DNA of 49,960 nt from an uncultured Clostridia bacterium (GCA_944363645.1 CALVUR010000009.1:1-49960), one strand, 5' to 3'. Shown: positions 1 through 8,039, numbered from the stretch's first letter. The notes: generated from the sequence alone by a model not told the origin. Numbers and translations: made by a program.

Positions 1-1115
1 TCCAACGCTTTTCGTTCTTTACCTTTGAAAAGCCCCTTTGTATCGGCAAGCTGCTGTTTCAACTGCGGCAGAACTTTGTCCTGCAAGTTTTTGATTTTTA
101 CCGCCTTATCCTGTACTTTTATCATCAGGCTTCGCATATGGCGGAACTCTGCCATATCAATATCAAGTGTAGGCTTGGGCGGCATATCTTTTTCCCGAAT
201 AAGGTTTTGCAGAAAATCTTTTGCCTTTGTCACAATCCCACGGAACAGATTGGGCAGCCAGCCTTTGCTTTTGATAGATTGGCTTGCTTTGTTGTGTATC
301 TCGGTCTGCTTGACTTCTAAAATCTTTGCTTCGGAAATACCCGATATGAGTGCCATATCCGCTGTCCTGTTCCATTCCTGCCTTGCGGCATTATCCGTTT
401 CAATCTCGGCGGCTTTGGGATTGTTCTTGCCGATTTTCTTGGTGGGAAGATAAACGCTGTTCTTATCAAATACCTTTAACTGCTGTTCGGGATCGGAGAT
501 ATGCCGATTGATAAGGTCGGTGTAAATCTCTTTTACCTCCCGAAGAAAAGGCTCGCTTTTGAATTTATCATCTTTCACGGTAAAGAGGTGGCTTTCGTAA
601 ACCTCGCCCTTTTTTATGACGGTGCAGCCTTTTCGTATCTGCCCGTCCTCCCCTGTGATTTCTTTCTTGGTGCGTACCCTTTTGCCTGTTTCATCATAGA
701 ACACGCTGCGTGTGGCTATCTTGATGTCAGGCTCAGGAAGCAGTTTTCTTTCGCTGAAGATAAGGTGGATATGATAGTTTGTCTTGCGTTTGTTGTGGTG
801 GAGGGCTGACACGCACTCCACACCATACCGCCTGCGGAACTCCTCCGTAAAATCTTCAAGGACTTCCTGCGGCTCATATCTTGTATATACTTCGGGCAGG
901 GCGATAATCAATTCCCTTGCTTCAATACATTTGCCCTCTGTACCGCTTCGCTTAAATTCCTGCTGGCTTTCCCTTGCAAGGTTACTCCAAAATTCATTGT
1001 CGGCAGTGCGGTAGGTGGCATAGAGATTTTCCTGTCTTGCGTGGCTTGTGATATAGGATATTCTTCCCTTGACATTGTGTAGCTTCGACATCTGTATAAA
1101 TGAATGTCTTGCCAT
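1..1115 (-). CDS. MobA/MobL family relaxase, partial (C-terminus off the left edge)
   Basis: The frame is open from the ATG at 1115 down to base 1, giving 371 codons with no stop, so the C-terminus lies outside the window. The ATG is preceded by a very strong ribosome-binding site (GGAGGAAGGAG). The N-terminus (MARHSFIQMSKLHNVKGRIS) and the histidine motif at residues 106-117 (HHN...HIH) match the metal-binding triad of MobA/MobL relaxases. These enzymes nick oriT through an N-terminal catalytic residue and pilot the DNA strand during mobilisation. The region after about residue 280 is lysine- and glutamine-rich and probably helical. A candidate oriT lies just upstream. The base composition is richer in GC than the rest of the window, which suggests an integrated mobilisable element. 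Family call is firm; the exact element type is unknown. Confidence 0.9.
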   Translation of the reverse strand, partial: MARHSFIQMSKLHNVKGRISYITSHARQENLYATYRTADNEFWSNLARESQQEFKRSGTEGKCIEARELIIALPEVYTRYEPQEVLEDFTEEFRRRYGVECVSALHHNKRKTNYHIHLIFSERKLLPEPDIKIATRSVFYDETGKRVRTKKEITGEDGQIRKGCTVIKKGEVYESHLFTVKDDKFKSEPFLREVKEIYTDLINRHISDPEQQLKVFDKNSVYLPTKKIGKNNPKAAEIETDNAARQEWNRTADMALISGISEAKILEVKQTEIHNKASQSIKSKGWLPNLFRGIVTKAKDFLQNLIREKDMPPKPTLDIDMAEFRHMRSLMIKVQDKAVKIKNLQDKVLPQLKQQLADTKGLFKGKERKAL

Positions 1116-1248
1116 ATACTCCTTCCTCCCGTGACGGGCATACTCTTTTTGCAACCGAGAAATCGGTTGCCGCTGTTTCGGCGGCGTAAGCAGACGGACA
1201 GCGAAGAAAACAGCAGGCTGTTTTCTTCTGTATCATAGCGGCGGTGCA

Positions 1249-1641
1249 TTGTCCGAAGCTGTGATACATAGCCCCCTGCAAGGGCGAAATACCCAGAGTA
1301 CAAATCGAAGATTTGTGCGAGGGGTGTATTTCGATTACCCAAACACAACTCCAAAGATTACGGTAAAAAGGGGTGAGGAGAAATTACCTGTAGAAGATCC
1401 TGTGTTTTTTGAAAAATTGGTAAATTCTATAGACGGCAAGCCCATACCGGAAACGGTGCCTTTCTATCCCGAGTATATATACCTTGTAGAAATTGGAAAA
1501 TACGACTTTGCTTTACACGAAGGGCACATAATCATTTATTCTCCTTTGGGACGCAACATTAAGGGTCAAGAGATTATTGAAGTTGAATGCACCAAAGAAG
1601 AAATTAGCGAATTGGTTGAATTATTAGATGCAGCAAAATAG
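1249..1641 (+). CDS. hypothetical protein, probably only the 3' part real
   Basis: The open frame encodes 130 residues, but its first 25 or so codons run through the candidate oriT palindromes and are unlikely to be genuine. The part after about 1324 looks protein-like (charged beta-strand-rich segment, then an acidic helical tail ending in ELVELLDAAK). I do not recognise the family. No convincing ribosome-binding site precedes any internal start; a GTG at 1324 is the best alternative. A likely reading is that element insertion or rearrangement removed the true 5' end and left a 3' fragment fused to oriT sequence. Confidence 0.4.
   Translation: MSEAVIHSPLQGRNTQSTNRRFVRGVYFDYPNTTPKITVKRGEEKLPVEDPVFFEKLVNSIDGKPIPETVPFYPEYIYLVEIGKYDFALHEGHIIIYSPLGRNIKGQEIIEVECTKEEISELVELLDAAK
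1271..1340. other. candidate oriT upstream of the relaxase
   Basis: This stretch lies about 160-220 bases upstream of the divergent relaxase start. It contains a hairpin CAAATC-gaa-GATTTG (1301-1315), nested inside a longer inverted repeat CGAAATAC (1285-1292) / GTATTTCG (1326-1333). GC-rich repeats CCCT/AGGG lie beside it at 1273-1284. Inverted repeats next to the mob gene are the usual layout of oriT in mobilisable elements. The nick site cannot be assigned by eye. Confidence 0.45.
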
Positions 1642-1755
1642 AACGATGTTTTACAAATTCCAATTTATCGAGTTGTTAATCTTTGCGGAAAGATTTTCAA
1701 AAGTGTAGCACACTATACTTAACCCTGTTAAGTCGTGTGTTTGCAAAGCAAAAAG

Positions 1756-1788
1756 AAAAGGATAGCAAAAAATTTTTGCTATCCTTTT
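1756..1788 (+). terminator. long AT-rich hairpin, probable terminator
   Basis: AAAAGGATAGCAAAA and TTTTGCTATCCTTTT form an almost perfect 15-bp stem ending in Ts. It lies 115 bases after the preceding ORF and 20 bases before mscS. It is symmetric and could act on either strand. Confidence 0.6.
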
Positions 1789-1808
1789 ATAGTTCCTAAA
1801 AAATCCCT

Positions 1809-2822
1809 ATGAGAAGAACGCTTACGTTGGGACTTATTCTTAAGATCCTTTTACTTTTGATCGCGCTTGTGTACTTTGTACTGCTTATTGCGGGAAAATG
1901 GATATTTTCCGAAAACAGCTTTTTCTATGTCAGCATCAATATATTCAGCAAACAAGAAAACGTCAGCGTGTGGCTGCGTTCGTTAGCATACATAATTTTC
2001 TTTTTAACTTTGTCCTATGTGATTCGGCTGTTTCTCAAATTGTTGGCGCGCAACCTCAACAAAGGCAAAGCGATGCTGGATTTGCTTTCCAGCTTTATAA
2101 AATACATAGCCGTGATCGCGATGCTGTTTTTTATCCTTCATGTCTGGGGTGTGGATACTGCGGCATTGCTCGCCGGAATCGGAATATTGAGCTTGGTCGT
2201 AGGCCTCGGCGCTCAGCCGTTGATCGAGGACATTATCGCAGGACTGTTCATAGTTTTCGAAAATGTATTTGAAGTGGGCGATATTATTGTAGTGGACGGT
2301 TTTCGCGGTACAGTCAAAGAAATAGGTATCCGCACAACTCAGATTGAGGACGCCGGCGGCGATATCAAAGTTGTCAATAATTCAGATATACGTACGCTCG
2401 TAAATATGACCAGCCAGCTTTCATTGGCAATATCCGAGGTCGATATTGAGTACAGCGAATCGCTGGAACGGGTGGAACTTATCATCAACGAAAACCTGCC
2501 GGCGATAAAGAAAAATATTCCCGACATCGCGGAAGGGCCGTACTATATGGGTGTTTCCAAACTGGGTGCTTCCGGCGTGACGCTGCGCTTTTCGGCAAAG
2601 TGTCCTGAAATCATGAAATTTCAGGTAGAGCGCGATCTGAACAGGCAGATTAAACTTATCTTTGATAAAAACAATATCAACATACCTTTCACCCAAATTG
2701 TCGTACATAAAGCGAAGACGGTTTCCAAAGAGAAAATGGCTGATGCGCAGGCTGCACAGAAATTTATGGATGAGCAGCGCAATCTTTCACGCGGTATGGA
2801 CGAGGACGAAGGCAACCAGTGA
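1809..2822 (+). CDS. MscS-family mechanosensitive ion channel
   Basis: This 337-residue membrane protein is a small-conductance mechanosensitive channel of the inner membrane, which opens under hypo-osmotic stress. Hydrophobic segments lie at about residues 8-30, 55-78 and 92-112, followed by the glycine/alanine-rich pore helix at about 115-137 (ALLAGIGILSLVVGLGAQ). The MscS beta domain follows (FEVGDIIVVDGFRGTVKEIGIR) and then an alpha/beta C-terminal domain. The tail after residue 305 is charged and non-conserved. No good ribosome-binding site precedes the ATG, which sits just after a terminator-like hairpin, so the annotated 5' end may have been altered. Base composition resembles the relaxase region rather than the genes after 3.6 kb. 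A strong terminator follows at 2890-2937. Confidence 0.88.
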   Translation: MRRTLTLGLILKILLLLIALVYFVLLIAGKWIFSENSFFYVSINIFSKQENVSVWLRSLAYIIFFLTLSYVIRLFLKLLARNLNKGKAMLDLLSSFIKYIAVIAMLFFILHVWGVDTAALLAGIGILSLVVGLGAQPLIEDIIAGLFIVFENVFEVGDIIVVDGFRGTVKEIGIRTTQIEDAGGDIKVVNNSDIRTLVNMTSQLSLAISEVDIEYSESLERVELIINENLPAIKKNIPDIAEGPYYMGVSKLGASGVTLRFSAKCPEIMKFQVERDLNRQIKLIFDKNNINIPFTQIVVHKAKTVSKEKMADAQAAQKFMDEQRNLSRGMDEDEGNQ

Positions 2823-2889
2823 TATCCGCGGCGGACGTATCGGTTTGAAACAAAAGCGGACGGTTGCGCAAACGAAAACAGGTCGGAAA

Positions 2890-2937
2890 AAAGCAGGTCG
2901 CGGGAACTCTGATTGAGTTCCCGCGGCCTGCTTTTGT
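2890..2937 (+). terminator. rho-independent terminator of mscS
   Basis: A GC-rich hairpin has arms CGCGGGAACTC and GAGTTCCCGCG with loop TGATT. It is extended by AAGCAGG / CCTGCTT and followed by TTTTGTTTTG. It begins 68 bases after the mscS stop. Confidence 0.88.
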
Positions 2938-2950
2938 TTTGTCTAAGGCA

Positions 2951-2970
2951 ACCACTCGCCGAGCGAGTGG
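2951..2970. repeat. hairpin, possible left end of the IS200/IS605 remnant
   Basis: CCACTCG-ccgag-CGAGTGG is a perfect 7-bp stem, 90 bases upstream of a decayed IS200/IS605 transposase gene. IS200/IS605 elements carry subterminal hairpins of this kind that TnpA recognises. Assignment rests on position and shape only. Confidence 0.5.
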
Positions 2971-3060
2971 GTAAAGGGTTTAAACTGTGGACAAAAAAGA
3001 AACTCCTTTAATATAATTGGAGCGACCGGCAATCGCAAGAAAAGTAAAACAGGAGGTTTA

Positions 3061-3366
3061 ATTAAAGACATAGATAGTTTAGCACATACGAAGAGGCGGT
3101 GTCAATACCATATTGTATTTGCGCCGAAATATCGCAGGCAAATCATATACGGGAAATATAAAGAAGCAATAGGAAAGATATTGCGAAGGATATGCGAAAG
3201 ATGTCAAGGAGTAGAAATAATAGAGGCAAACGCGTGTGAAGATCATATCCATATGTCAGTGACAATTCCGCCGAAAATGAGTGTAAGTAAATTTATGGGG
3301 ATACTCAAAGGAAACGTTTATTGGAAATTCAAATTCATTTATAATAAAGTCCTGATCCAAAAGTGA
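3061..3366 (+). pseudogene. tnpA: IS200/IS605 family TnpA transposase, decayed
   Basis: The translation begins IKDIDSLAHTKRRCQYHIVF and continues through the HUH metal site (EDHIHM, about residue 60), as in Y1 transposases of IS200/IS605. A good ribosome-binding site (AGGAGG at 3052-3057) precedes an ATT where the family has ATG, so the start codon is probably mutated. Homology stops near 3312, after the MGILKGN motif. The catalytic tyrosine and the C-terminal third are missing and replaced by unrelated sequence that reaches a stop at 3366. It cannot encode an active transposase. It marks the junction between the GC-richer left end and the AT-rich chromosome. Confidence 0.85.
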
Positions 3367-3687
3367 AGACTTTTGGTTGTTACACACCCCAAAAAATGGG
3401 AAAACGCGAGACAATAGGTAGGTTTCTGCCAAAAAGACGTCTTGTGATATTTGCGTATCAAAGATGTCTTTTTCTTTTCCCAAAACCAACTCACGTAAAT
3501 GTTTAATATAATTACTGAACAGTAAAACAATTTGTTACATAAACTTTCCAATAACTTTTACTAAAATAGGTGATATGCTAAAATTATTATAATAATGTAA
3601 GAGATTTATAAAGTGAAACAAATATAAAAGGTGATTATTTGTGATAAAATTAAAAAATTTTTTAAAGGCTAAATGGTGGTATAAAAC

Positions 3688-3715
3688 AAAAAAGTCCGCC
3701 TATAAGCCCGTTATT
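3688..3715 (+). repeat. dispersed palindromic repeat, copy 1 (partial)
   Basis: Left arm AAAAAAGT and core CCGCCTATAAGCCCGTTAT match the family; the right arm has diverged. Intergenic. It is the leftmost copy in the window, only about 320 bases after the transposase remnant. Confidence 0.85.
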
Positions 3716-3783
3716 TGGATATTTTTGACAAAAAAAGGCGAATAAAAAGGTAATATAATAATTGTAAAATGAGTAAAAAATTG

Positions 3784-3812
3784 TTGACATATCAACATTA
3801 ACATTTTATAAT
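3784..3812 (+). promoter_or_regulatory. promoter of the DegV-family gene
   Basis: Consensus sigma-A promoter: TTGACA (3784-3789), 17-base spacer, TATAAT (3807-3812), 70 bases before the start codon. Confidence 0.85.
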
Positions 3813-3882
3813 TTTAGCATAGTTACTAAGAGAGCGTTTTAAAATTTGTAACTAAATTTAATTACAAAATTGAAGGTATAAG

Positions 3883-4773
3883 ATGAGTAAAATCAAGATT
3901 ATGACAGACTCTGCAAGCGATATTTCCGTTGCAGATGAAAAGCAGTATTCCATTTCCATTTTACCATTCCAAGTTTCACTTGGCGGTAAGGACTATTTAA
4001 GCCGTGTCGATTTTGATAACGAAGGCTTTTACAAACTTATGGCTGAAAACGATGACATTCCAAAAACATCGCAAATCACACCATATCAATTTGTTGAAAT
4101 TTACCAAAAAGAAGCCGAAGAAGGCGTTACAGATTTAGTTTTAGTATTGATCAACTCTAAAGGTTCAAACACCTTTTCAAACTCTGTTACAGCCGTAAAC
4201 ATGTTTTACGAAGAACACCCACAATATAAAGACGTTTTTAAAGTTCACAACTTTGACGGCATGGGCTACAACGCAAACTACGGTGAACCAGTTGTTCAAG
4301 CAGCAAAAATGAATCAAAACGGCGCAAGTGTTGAAGAAATTTGTAATTATTTAACGGAAACCATTCCACAAATGCAAATTTACTTTGGTATTTATGACTT
4401 AAAATACGCTGCAAAATCGGGCAGAATCCCAAGTGCTAAAGCATTTGTCGGCAGTTTGTTAAACATCAAACCTGTCATGAAAATTCACGGCGGTCAAATA
4501 ACAACCGCAGCAAAATGTATGGGCGAAAAATTGCTCGTTAAAAAGGTTGCAGAACTTGCAATTAACGATATGGTCCCAAACACACCTTACCAACTAATTT
4601 ACGGCAACGATTCAACTTGCTTAGATGAACTTCACGCAATCATGGTTGAAAAACTTGGTTATGAACCAACAAATTCTTACCAAATCGGTGCTGCAGTTGC
4701 TGCAAACGCTGGTCCAAAGGTATGCGGTGTAAACTTTTATAAAAAACCTGTTCAAAACACAGAAAACAATTAA
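3883..4773 (+). CDS. DegV family fatty-acid-binding protein
   Basis: The 296-residue product has the DegV start (KIKIMTDSASDIS) and the family glycine/serine motifs (KTSQITPYQF, LINSKGSNTFSNS, KSGRIPSAKAFVGSLLNIKP). DegV/FakB proteins bind a fatty acid and present it to the kinase FakA for phospholipid synthesis; no fakA lies in the window. Length is typical and the protein is presumably cytoplasmic. It has its own consensus promoter and ends at a bidirectional terminator shared with the convergent copA gene, so it is probably monocistronic. Confidence 0.92.
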   Translation: MSKIKIMTDSASDISVADEKQYSISILPFQVSLGGKDYLSRVDFDNEGFYKLMAENDDIPKTSQITPYQFVEIYQKEAEEGVTDLVLVLINSKGSNTFSNSVTAVNMFYEEHPQYKDVFKVHNFDGMGYNANYGEPVVQAAKMNQNGASVEEICNYLTETIPQMQIYFGIYDLKYAAKSGRIPSAKAFVGSLLNIKPVMKIHGGQITTAAKCMGEKLLVKKVAELAINDMVPNTPYQLIYGNDSTCLDELHAIMVEKLGYEPTNSYQIGAAVAANAGPKVCGVNFYKKPVQNTENN

Positions 4774-4797
4774 AAATTGACAACAATTTAAAAAATA

Positions 4798-4845
4798 AAA
4801 AAAGTGCGTTTATGGCCGATAATCGACCTATAGACGCACTTTTTT
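4798..4845 (-). repeat. dispersed repeat, copy 2, acting as bidirectional terminator
   Basis: Arms AAAAAAGTGCGT (4798-4809) and ACGCACTTTTTT (4834-4845) form a perfect stem. The loop contains a variant of the family core read on the minus strand (CTATAGGTCGATTATCGG). It sits between the convergent degV and copA genes with a T-run on each strand, so it probably ends both transcripts. Confidence 0.85.
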
Positions 4846-4861
4846 GTTATAATGGTTAATT

Positions 4862-5074
4862 TTAATACTTAATTTCAACTACTTCGTAACCTTGTTCAGT
4901 AACGGCATTTTTCAATGCTTCGTTAGAAACTTCTTTAGATAAAGTTACAACAGCAGTGCCAGAAACGTGGCTAACTTCAGCCGAAACAACGCCATCTAAA
5001 GCCTCTAACGCTTTTTTGGTGTGCATTTCGCAATGACCACACATCATGCCATTGATTTTCATTGTCTTTGTCAT
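4862..5074 (-). CDS. copZ: possible free CopZ chaperone from internal start in copA
   Basis: Inside copA, at 5074, an ATG is preceded at 8 bases by a perfect ribosome-binding site AAGGAGG (5083-5089). Starting there gives 70 residues: a complete heavy-metal-associated domain (MTKTMKINGMMCGHC...) the size of a stand-alone CopZ. The sequence between the ATPase core and this ATG is a poorly conserved lysine-rich linker, as expected of a former intergenic or leader region. Either two adjacent genes lost a stop codon, or both a fused and a free form are made. That the free form is translated is inference. Confidence 0.6.
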   Translation of the reverse strand: MTKTMKINGMMCGHCEMHTKKALEALDGVVSAEVSHVSGTAVVTLSKEVSNEALKNAVTEQGYEVVEIKY

Positions 5075-7381
5075 ATTTTTGTCCTCCTTCTTTGTTTTAG
5101 ATTTTTTCTTAAATTTATGATCACGTTTAGTATTGCGCATATTGAACAAATTTAAACGTAACGCATTAGTTACAACGCAAAAACTCGATAGCGACATACA
5201 CGCTGCGGCAAACATGGGGTTAAGTTGCCAGCCAAGAAAACCGATAAATACACCAGCGGCAAGCGGAATGCCAATAGAGTTATAAAAGAATGCCCAGAAA
5301 AGATTTTGGTGAATGTTATTAAGTGTTGCACGGCTAAGCCTAATTGCAGCCGGCACGTCAGACAACTGACTTTTCATAAGCACAACATCCGCAGCATCAA
5401 TCGCAACATCTGCACCAGCACCAATCGCCATACCGATATCTGCTGATGTAAGGGCAGGGGCGTCGTTAATTCCGTCACCAACCATAATGACCTTACCTTG
5501 CTTTTGAAGGTTTCTAATAACAGCATCTTTTCCGTCTGGCAAAACGCCAGCAACCACTTGGTCAACACCGGCAAGTGCGCCAATGGCATTTGCAGTGCGT
5601 TCGTTATCGCCCGTCAACATAACTACCTTAAAGCCCATATTTTTAAGTTCACTTATTGCTTTTACGCTGTCAGGTTTTATGGTGTCAGCAACTGCAATGA
5701 TGCCCAAAAGTTGGTTATCAAAGGCAAACAATAGTGGTGTTTTACCTTGCATTGCAAGTTGATCTGCTTGTTGAATAACGTCGCTACTTAATTGAATTTT
5801 AGAACTAATAAACTTTAAACTGCCACCCAAAATCTCTTTGCCGTCAAGCGTAGCCGAAAGTCCGTTTCCGGCAAGTGCTTTAAAGTTGTCAACAGACTTA
5901 GGTGTTATGCTTTTCTCTACTGCGTAAGTGCATACAGCATAGGCAAGTGGGTGTTCGCTTTTTACTTCGATCGAGTAAGCAAGTGAAACAAGTTTTTCGC
6001 TGTCGCAGTCAAAGGGGATAATGTCGGTAACAGAAGGCTTACCCATTGTGATTGTGCCCGTTTTATCAAGCACAACAATGTCAGCCTTTCCCGTGTTTTC
6101 AAGCGCAACGGAGGTTTTAAACAAAATACCGTTTTTGGCACCCATGCCGTTGCCAACCATAATGGCAACAGGTGTTGCAAGCCCAAGCGCACACGGACAA
6201 GAAATTACTAAAACGGAAATACCACGTGCTAAACTATAACCAACTTCTTTAGAGATAAATAACCAAACGATTGTGGTAACTACCGCAATGGCAATTACCG
6301 CTGGCACAAACACGCCCGAAACTTTATCGGCAACCTTTGCAATGGGTGCTTTGGTTGCTGCCGCATCAGATACCATTTGTATTATTTTTGAAAGGGTAGT
6401 GTCTTCACCAACATGCGTTGCTCTGCATGTTATAAAGCCCGATTGGTTAAGCGTTCCGGCAGAAACTTGTGCACCTTCTGCCTTGTCAACGGGGATAGGC
6501 TCGCCGGTAAGCGAAGATTCATCTACAACCGACTCGCCAGAAATAATTACAGCATCAACAGGTATTGCCTCGCCGGGCTTTACCACAAAAATGTCGCCAA
6601 CCATAACCGAAGTAGCAGGCACAACTTTTTCAACACCGTCTTTTAACAACGTTGCAGTGGTTGGTGCAAGGGAAATAAGTGATTTAAGTGCGTTTGTGGT
6701 CTTGCCTTTAGAATGCGCTTCAAGCATCTTACCCAAAGTGATAAGTGCCAATATCATTGCAGCCGATTCATAATATAAATCGTGTAAGTATGAATGCGCA
6801 AGTTCCAAATTGCCACTTGCTTGTGCGTGCGCCATATTAAATGTTGCCGTCAACGAATATATAAACGCCGCTGCAGAGCCAAGCGCAACAAGTGTATCCA
6901 TGTTTGGACTTAAATGCATAAGCGACTTAAAGCCCGATACAAAAAATCTTTGGTTGATAACCATTACAAGCACCGTAAGCACAAGTTCAATAAGGGCAAT
7001 CGCCACAGGGTTTGATAGATAACTTGGCATAGGCCAGCCCCACATTACATGCCCCATTGATACGTACATAAGGACAAGTAAAAAGAATAGGGAAGATACA
7101 AGCCTTTTTATAAGTAAGGGCGAATCTTTATCTTTAAGCGCATCAAGTTGTTCAGATTTTGTTGCGCTTTGTTTACTTTCGCTACCTTTAACGCTTGCGC
7201 CATAACCAGCATCAGTTACCGCTTTAAGTATTGCTTCGTCGTCAAAGTTTCCCGAAACGCCCATGCTGTTTGTAAGCAAACTTACCGAGCATTCAGTTAC
7301 GCCTTCCACTTTAGAAACGGCTTTTTCAACACGGGCTTGACATGCCGCACAGGTCATACCCGTTACGTTAAATTGTTTCAT
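4862..7381 (-). CDS. copA: Cu(+)-exporting P1B-type ATPase with a C-terminal CopZ-like domain
   Basis: This 839-residue ATPase pumps Cu(I) out of the cytoplasm. Seen in order: an N-terminal heavy-metal domain (GMTCAAC near residue 8); eight predicted membrane segments; the actuator TGE near residue 294; the metal-site CPC near 395; the phosphorylation motif DKTGT near 441; HP (SEHPLA); and GDGINDAP near 640. The last helices carry YN and MSLSS, typical of the Cu(I) subgroup. After a lysine-rich linker (about 745-769) there is a second heavy-metal domain with GMMCGHC. Most CopA proteins end before this point; here a copper chaperone is joined in frame. The fused domain has its own ribosome-binding site and start (see the internal entry). 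The start codon is preceded by AAGGTGAT. It lies downstream of csoR in the same direction. Confidence 0.95.
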   Translation of the reverse strand: MKQFNVTGMTCAACQARVEKAVSKVEGVTECSVSLLTNSMGVSGNFDDEAILKAVTDAGYGASVKGSESKQSATKSEQLDALKDKDSPLLIKRLVSSLFFLLVLMYVSMGHVMWGWPMPSYLSNPVAIALIELVLTVLVMVINQRFFVSGFKSLMHLSPNMDTLVALGSAAAFIYSLTATFNMAHAQASGNLELAHSYLHDLYYESAAMILALITLGKMLEAHSKGKTTNALKSLISLAPTTATLLKDGVEKVVPATSVMVGDIFVVKPGEAIPVDAVIISGESVVDESSLTGEPIPVDKAEGAQVSAGTLNQSGFITCRATHVGEDTTLSKIIQMVSDAAATKAPIAKVADKVSGVFVPAVIAIAVVTTIVWLFISKEVGYSLARGISVLVISCPCALGLATPVAIMVGNGMGAKNGILFKTSVALENTGKADIVVLDKTGTITMGKPSVTDIIPFDCDSEKLVSLAYSIEVKSEHPLAYAVCTYAVEKSITPKSVDNFKALAGNGLSATLDGKEILGGSLKFISSKIQLSSDVIQQADQLAMQGKTPLLFAFDNQLLGIIAVADTIKPDSVKAISELKNMGFKVVMLTGDNERTANAIGALAGVDQVVAGVLPDGKDAVIRNLQKQGKVIMVGDGINDAPALTSADIGMAIGAGADVAIDAADVVLMKSQLSDVPAAIRLSRATLNNIHQNLFWAFFYNSIGIPLAAGVFIGFLGWQLNPMFAAACMSLSSFCVVTNALRLNLFNMRNTKRDHKFKKKSKTKKEDKNMTKTMKINGMMCGHCEMHTKKALEALDGVVSAEVSHVSGTAVVTLSKEVSNEALKNAVTEQGYEVVEIKY

Positions 7382-7502
7382 TTTTTATCACCTTCGTGTT
7401 ATTTTAATAATGTATTTTTAATTTAAATTTTTATCAATGTGATTGAAATTTATGTTGACTTTTTTGTAATTTTTTATTACTTTTTTAAGCCTTTTTTTGT
7501 GT

Positions 7503-7529
7503 AAAAGTCGGGGTATGTATGCGGTTTTT
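7503..7529 (+). repeat. degenerate sequence resembling the dispersed repeat
   Basis: AAAAGTCGGG and a GCGGTTTTT end resemble the variant copy at 17418, but the core is poorly kept. I do not count it among the 20 copies. Confidence 0.3.
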
Positions 7530-7558
7530 CAAAATGCTAAAAATTAGTTTTAAAACCT

Positions 7559-7595
7559 AAAAAGTCCGCCTATAAGCCCGTTATCGCCACTTTTT
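7559..7595 (+). repeat. dispersed repeat, copy 3 (full 37 bp)
   Basis: Complete copy: arm AAAAAGT, core CCGCCTATAAGCCCGTTATCG, arm CCACTTTTT. It is intergenic, between csoR and copA (both minus strand), and could attenuate transcription from csoR into copA. Confidence 0.92.
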
Positions 7596-7662
7596 AACTA
7601 TTTTTCGCCAAATTTTGGCAACTTTTTAAAAATTGCCGATTTTTTACCGAATTAAAAATAAG

Positions 7663-7956
7663 TTACTTCATCAATTTTTGTAATAGTTCACAAAGTTCGT
7701 CAACAACTGATTCATTGCCCGCTTTTATATCACGCACAACACAACCGTGTATATGGCTTTTTAAAAGTTGCTTGTTAAATGCGTTTATGGCGGCACTTAC
7801 CGCAGCCGATTGCGTTAAGATGTCGGCACAATAACAATCATTTTCTATCATTTTTTTAATGCCCCTAATTTGCCCTTCAATACGGTTAAGCCTGTGCGTA
7901 AGTGCTGTTTTTTCATCTTCAACACGCTTTGTCGTTTTTTGTGTAACTTGTTCCAT
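7663..7956 (-). CDS. csoR: CsoR copper-sensing transcriptional repressor
   Basis: The ATG at 7956 fits the family better than an upstream in-frame start at 7992, because the extra 12 residues are not CsoR-like and AAGGTGG lies just before it. The 97-residue all-helical protein has the copper ligands Cys43-His68-Cys72, with exactly the 25/4 spacing of CsoR. It also has the family segment HRLNRIEGQIRGIKKMI. CsoR tetramers bind DNA when copper-free and release it on binding Cu(I). A matching operator sits inside its own promoter at 8011-8039, and the copper ATPase lies downstream, so autoregulation and control of copA are expected. Confidence 0.95.
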   Translation of the reverse strand: MEQVTQKTTKRVEDEKTALTHRLNRIEGQIRGIKKMIENDCYCADILTQSAAVSAAINAFNKQLLKSHIHGCVVRDIKAGNESVVDELCELLQKLMK

Positions 7957-8010
7957 ATTCCACCTTTTCAAGTTTATTAAACAACTAAACAAAAGTTTTT
8001 CGTTAATTTA

Positions 8011-8039
8011 ATTATATACCCATAGGGGGTATATGTCAA
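8011..8039 (-). promoter_or_regulatory. csoR promoter with CsoR operator in the spacer
   Basis: On the minus strand TTGACA (8039-8034), a 17-base spacer and TATAAT (8016-8011) form a consensus promoter. The spacer holds a C-run/G-run palindrome (TATACCCCCTATGGGTATA) extending over 8014-8034, the classic CsoR operator shape. Repressor bound here would block RNA polymerase. The start codon is 54 bases downstream. Confidence 0.88.

Larger units (their letters stand above)
3367..3882. other. intergenic, AT-rich; hairpins, one repeat copy and a promoter
   Basis: No gene seen. The stretch contains a small hairpin CCAAAAG/CTTTTGG at 3357-3376 and a long terminator-like hairpin at 3431-3473 (arms AAAAAGAC / GTCTTTTT). 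It also holds a partial copy of the dispersed repeat at 3688-3715 and the promoter of the DegV gene at 3784-3812. Confidence 0.7.

Noticed and set aside
908..1354. Minus-strand ORFs of 148 and 95 residues overlapping the relaxase start
   Set aside because: They are out-of-frame shadows of the relaxase and its upstream region; the relaxase frame has the strong ribosome-binding site and family motifs.
6273..6773. 166-residue ORF on the plus strand inside copA
   Set aside because: Antisense shadow of the ATPase; composition follows copA codon positions and there is no ribosome-binding site.
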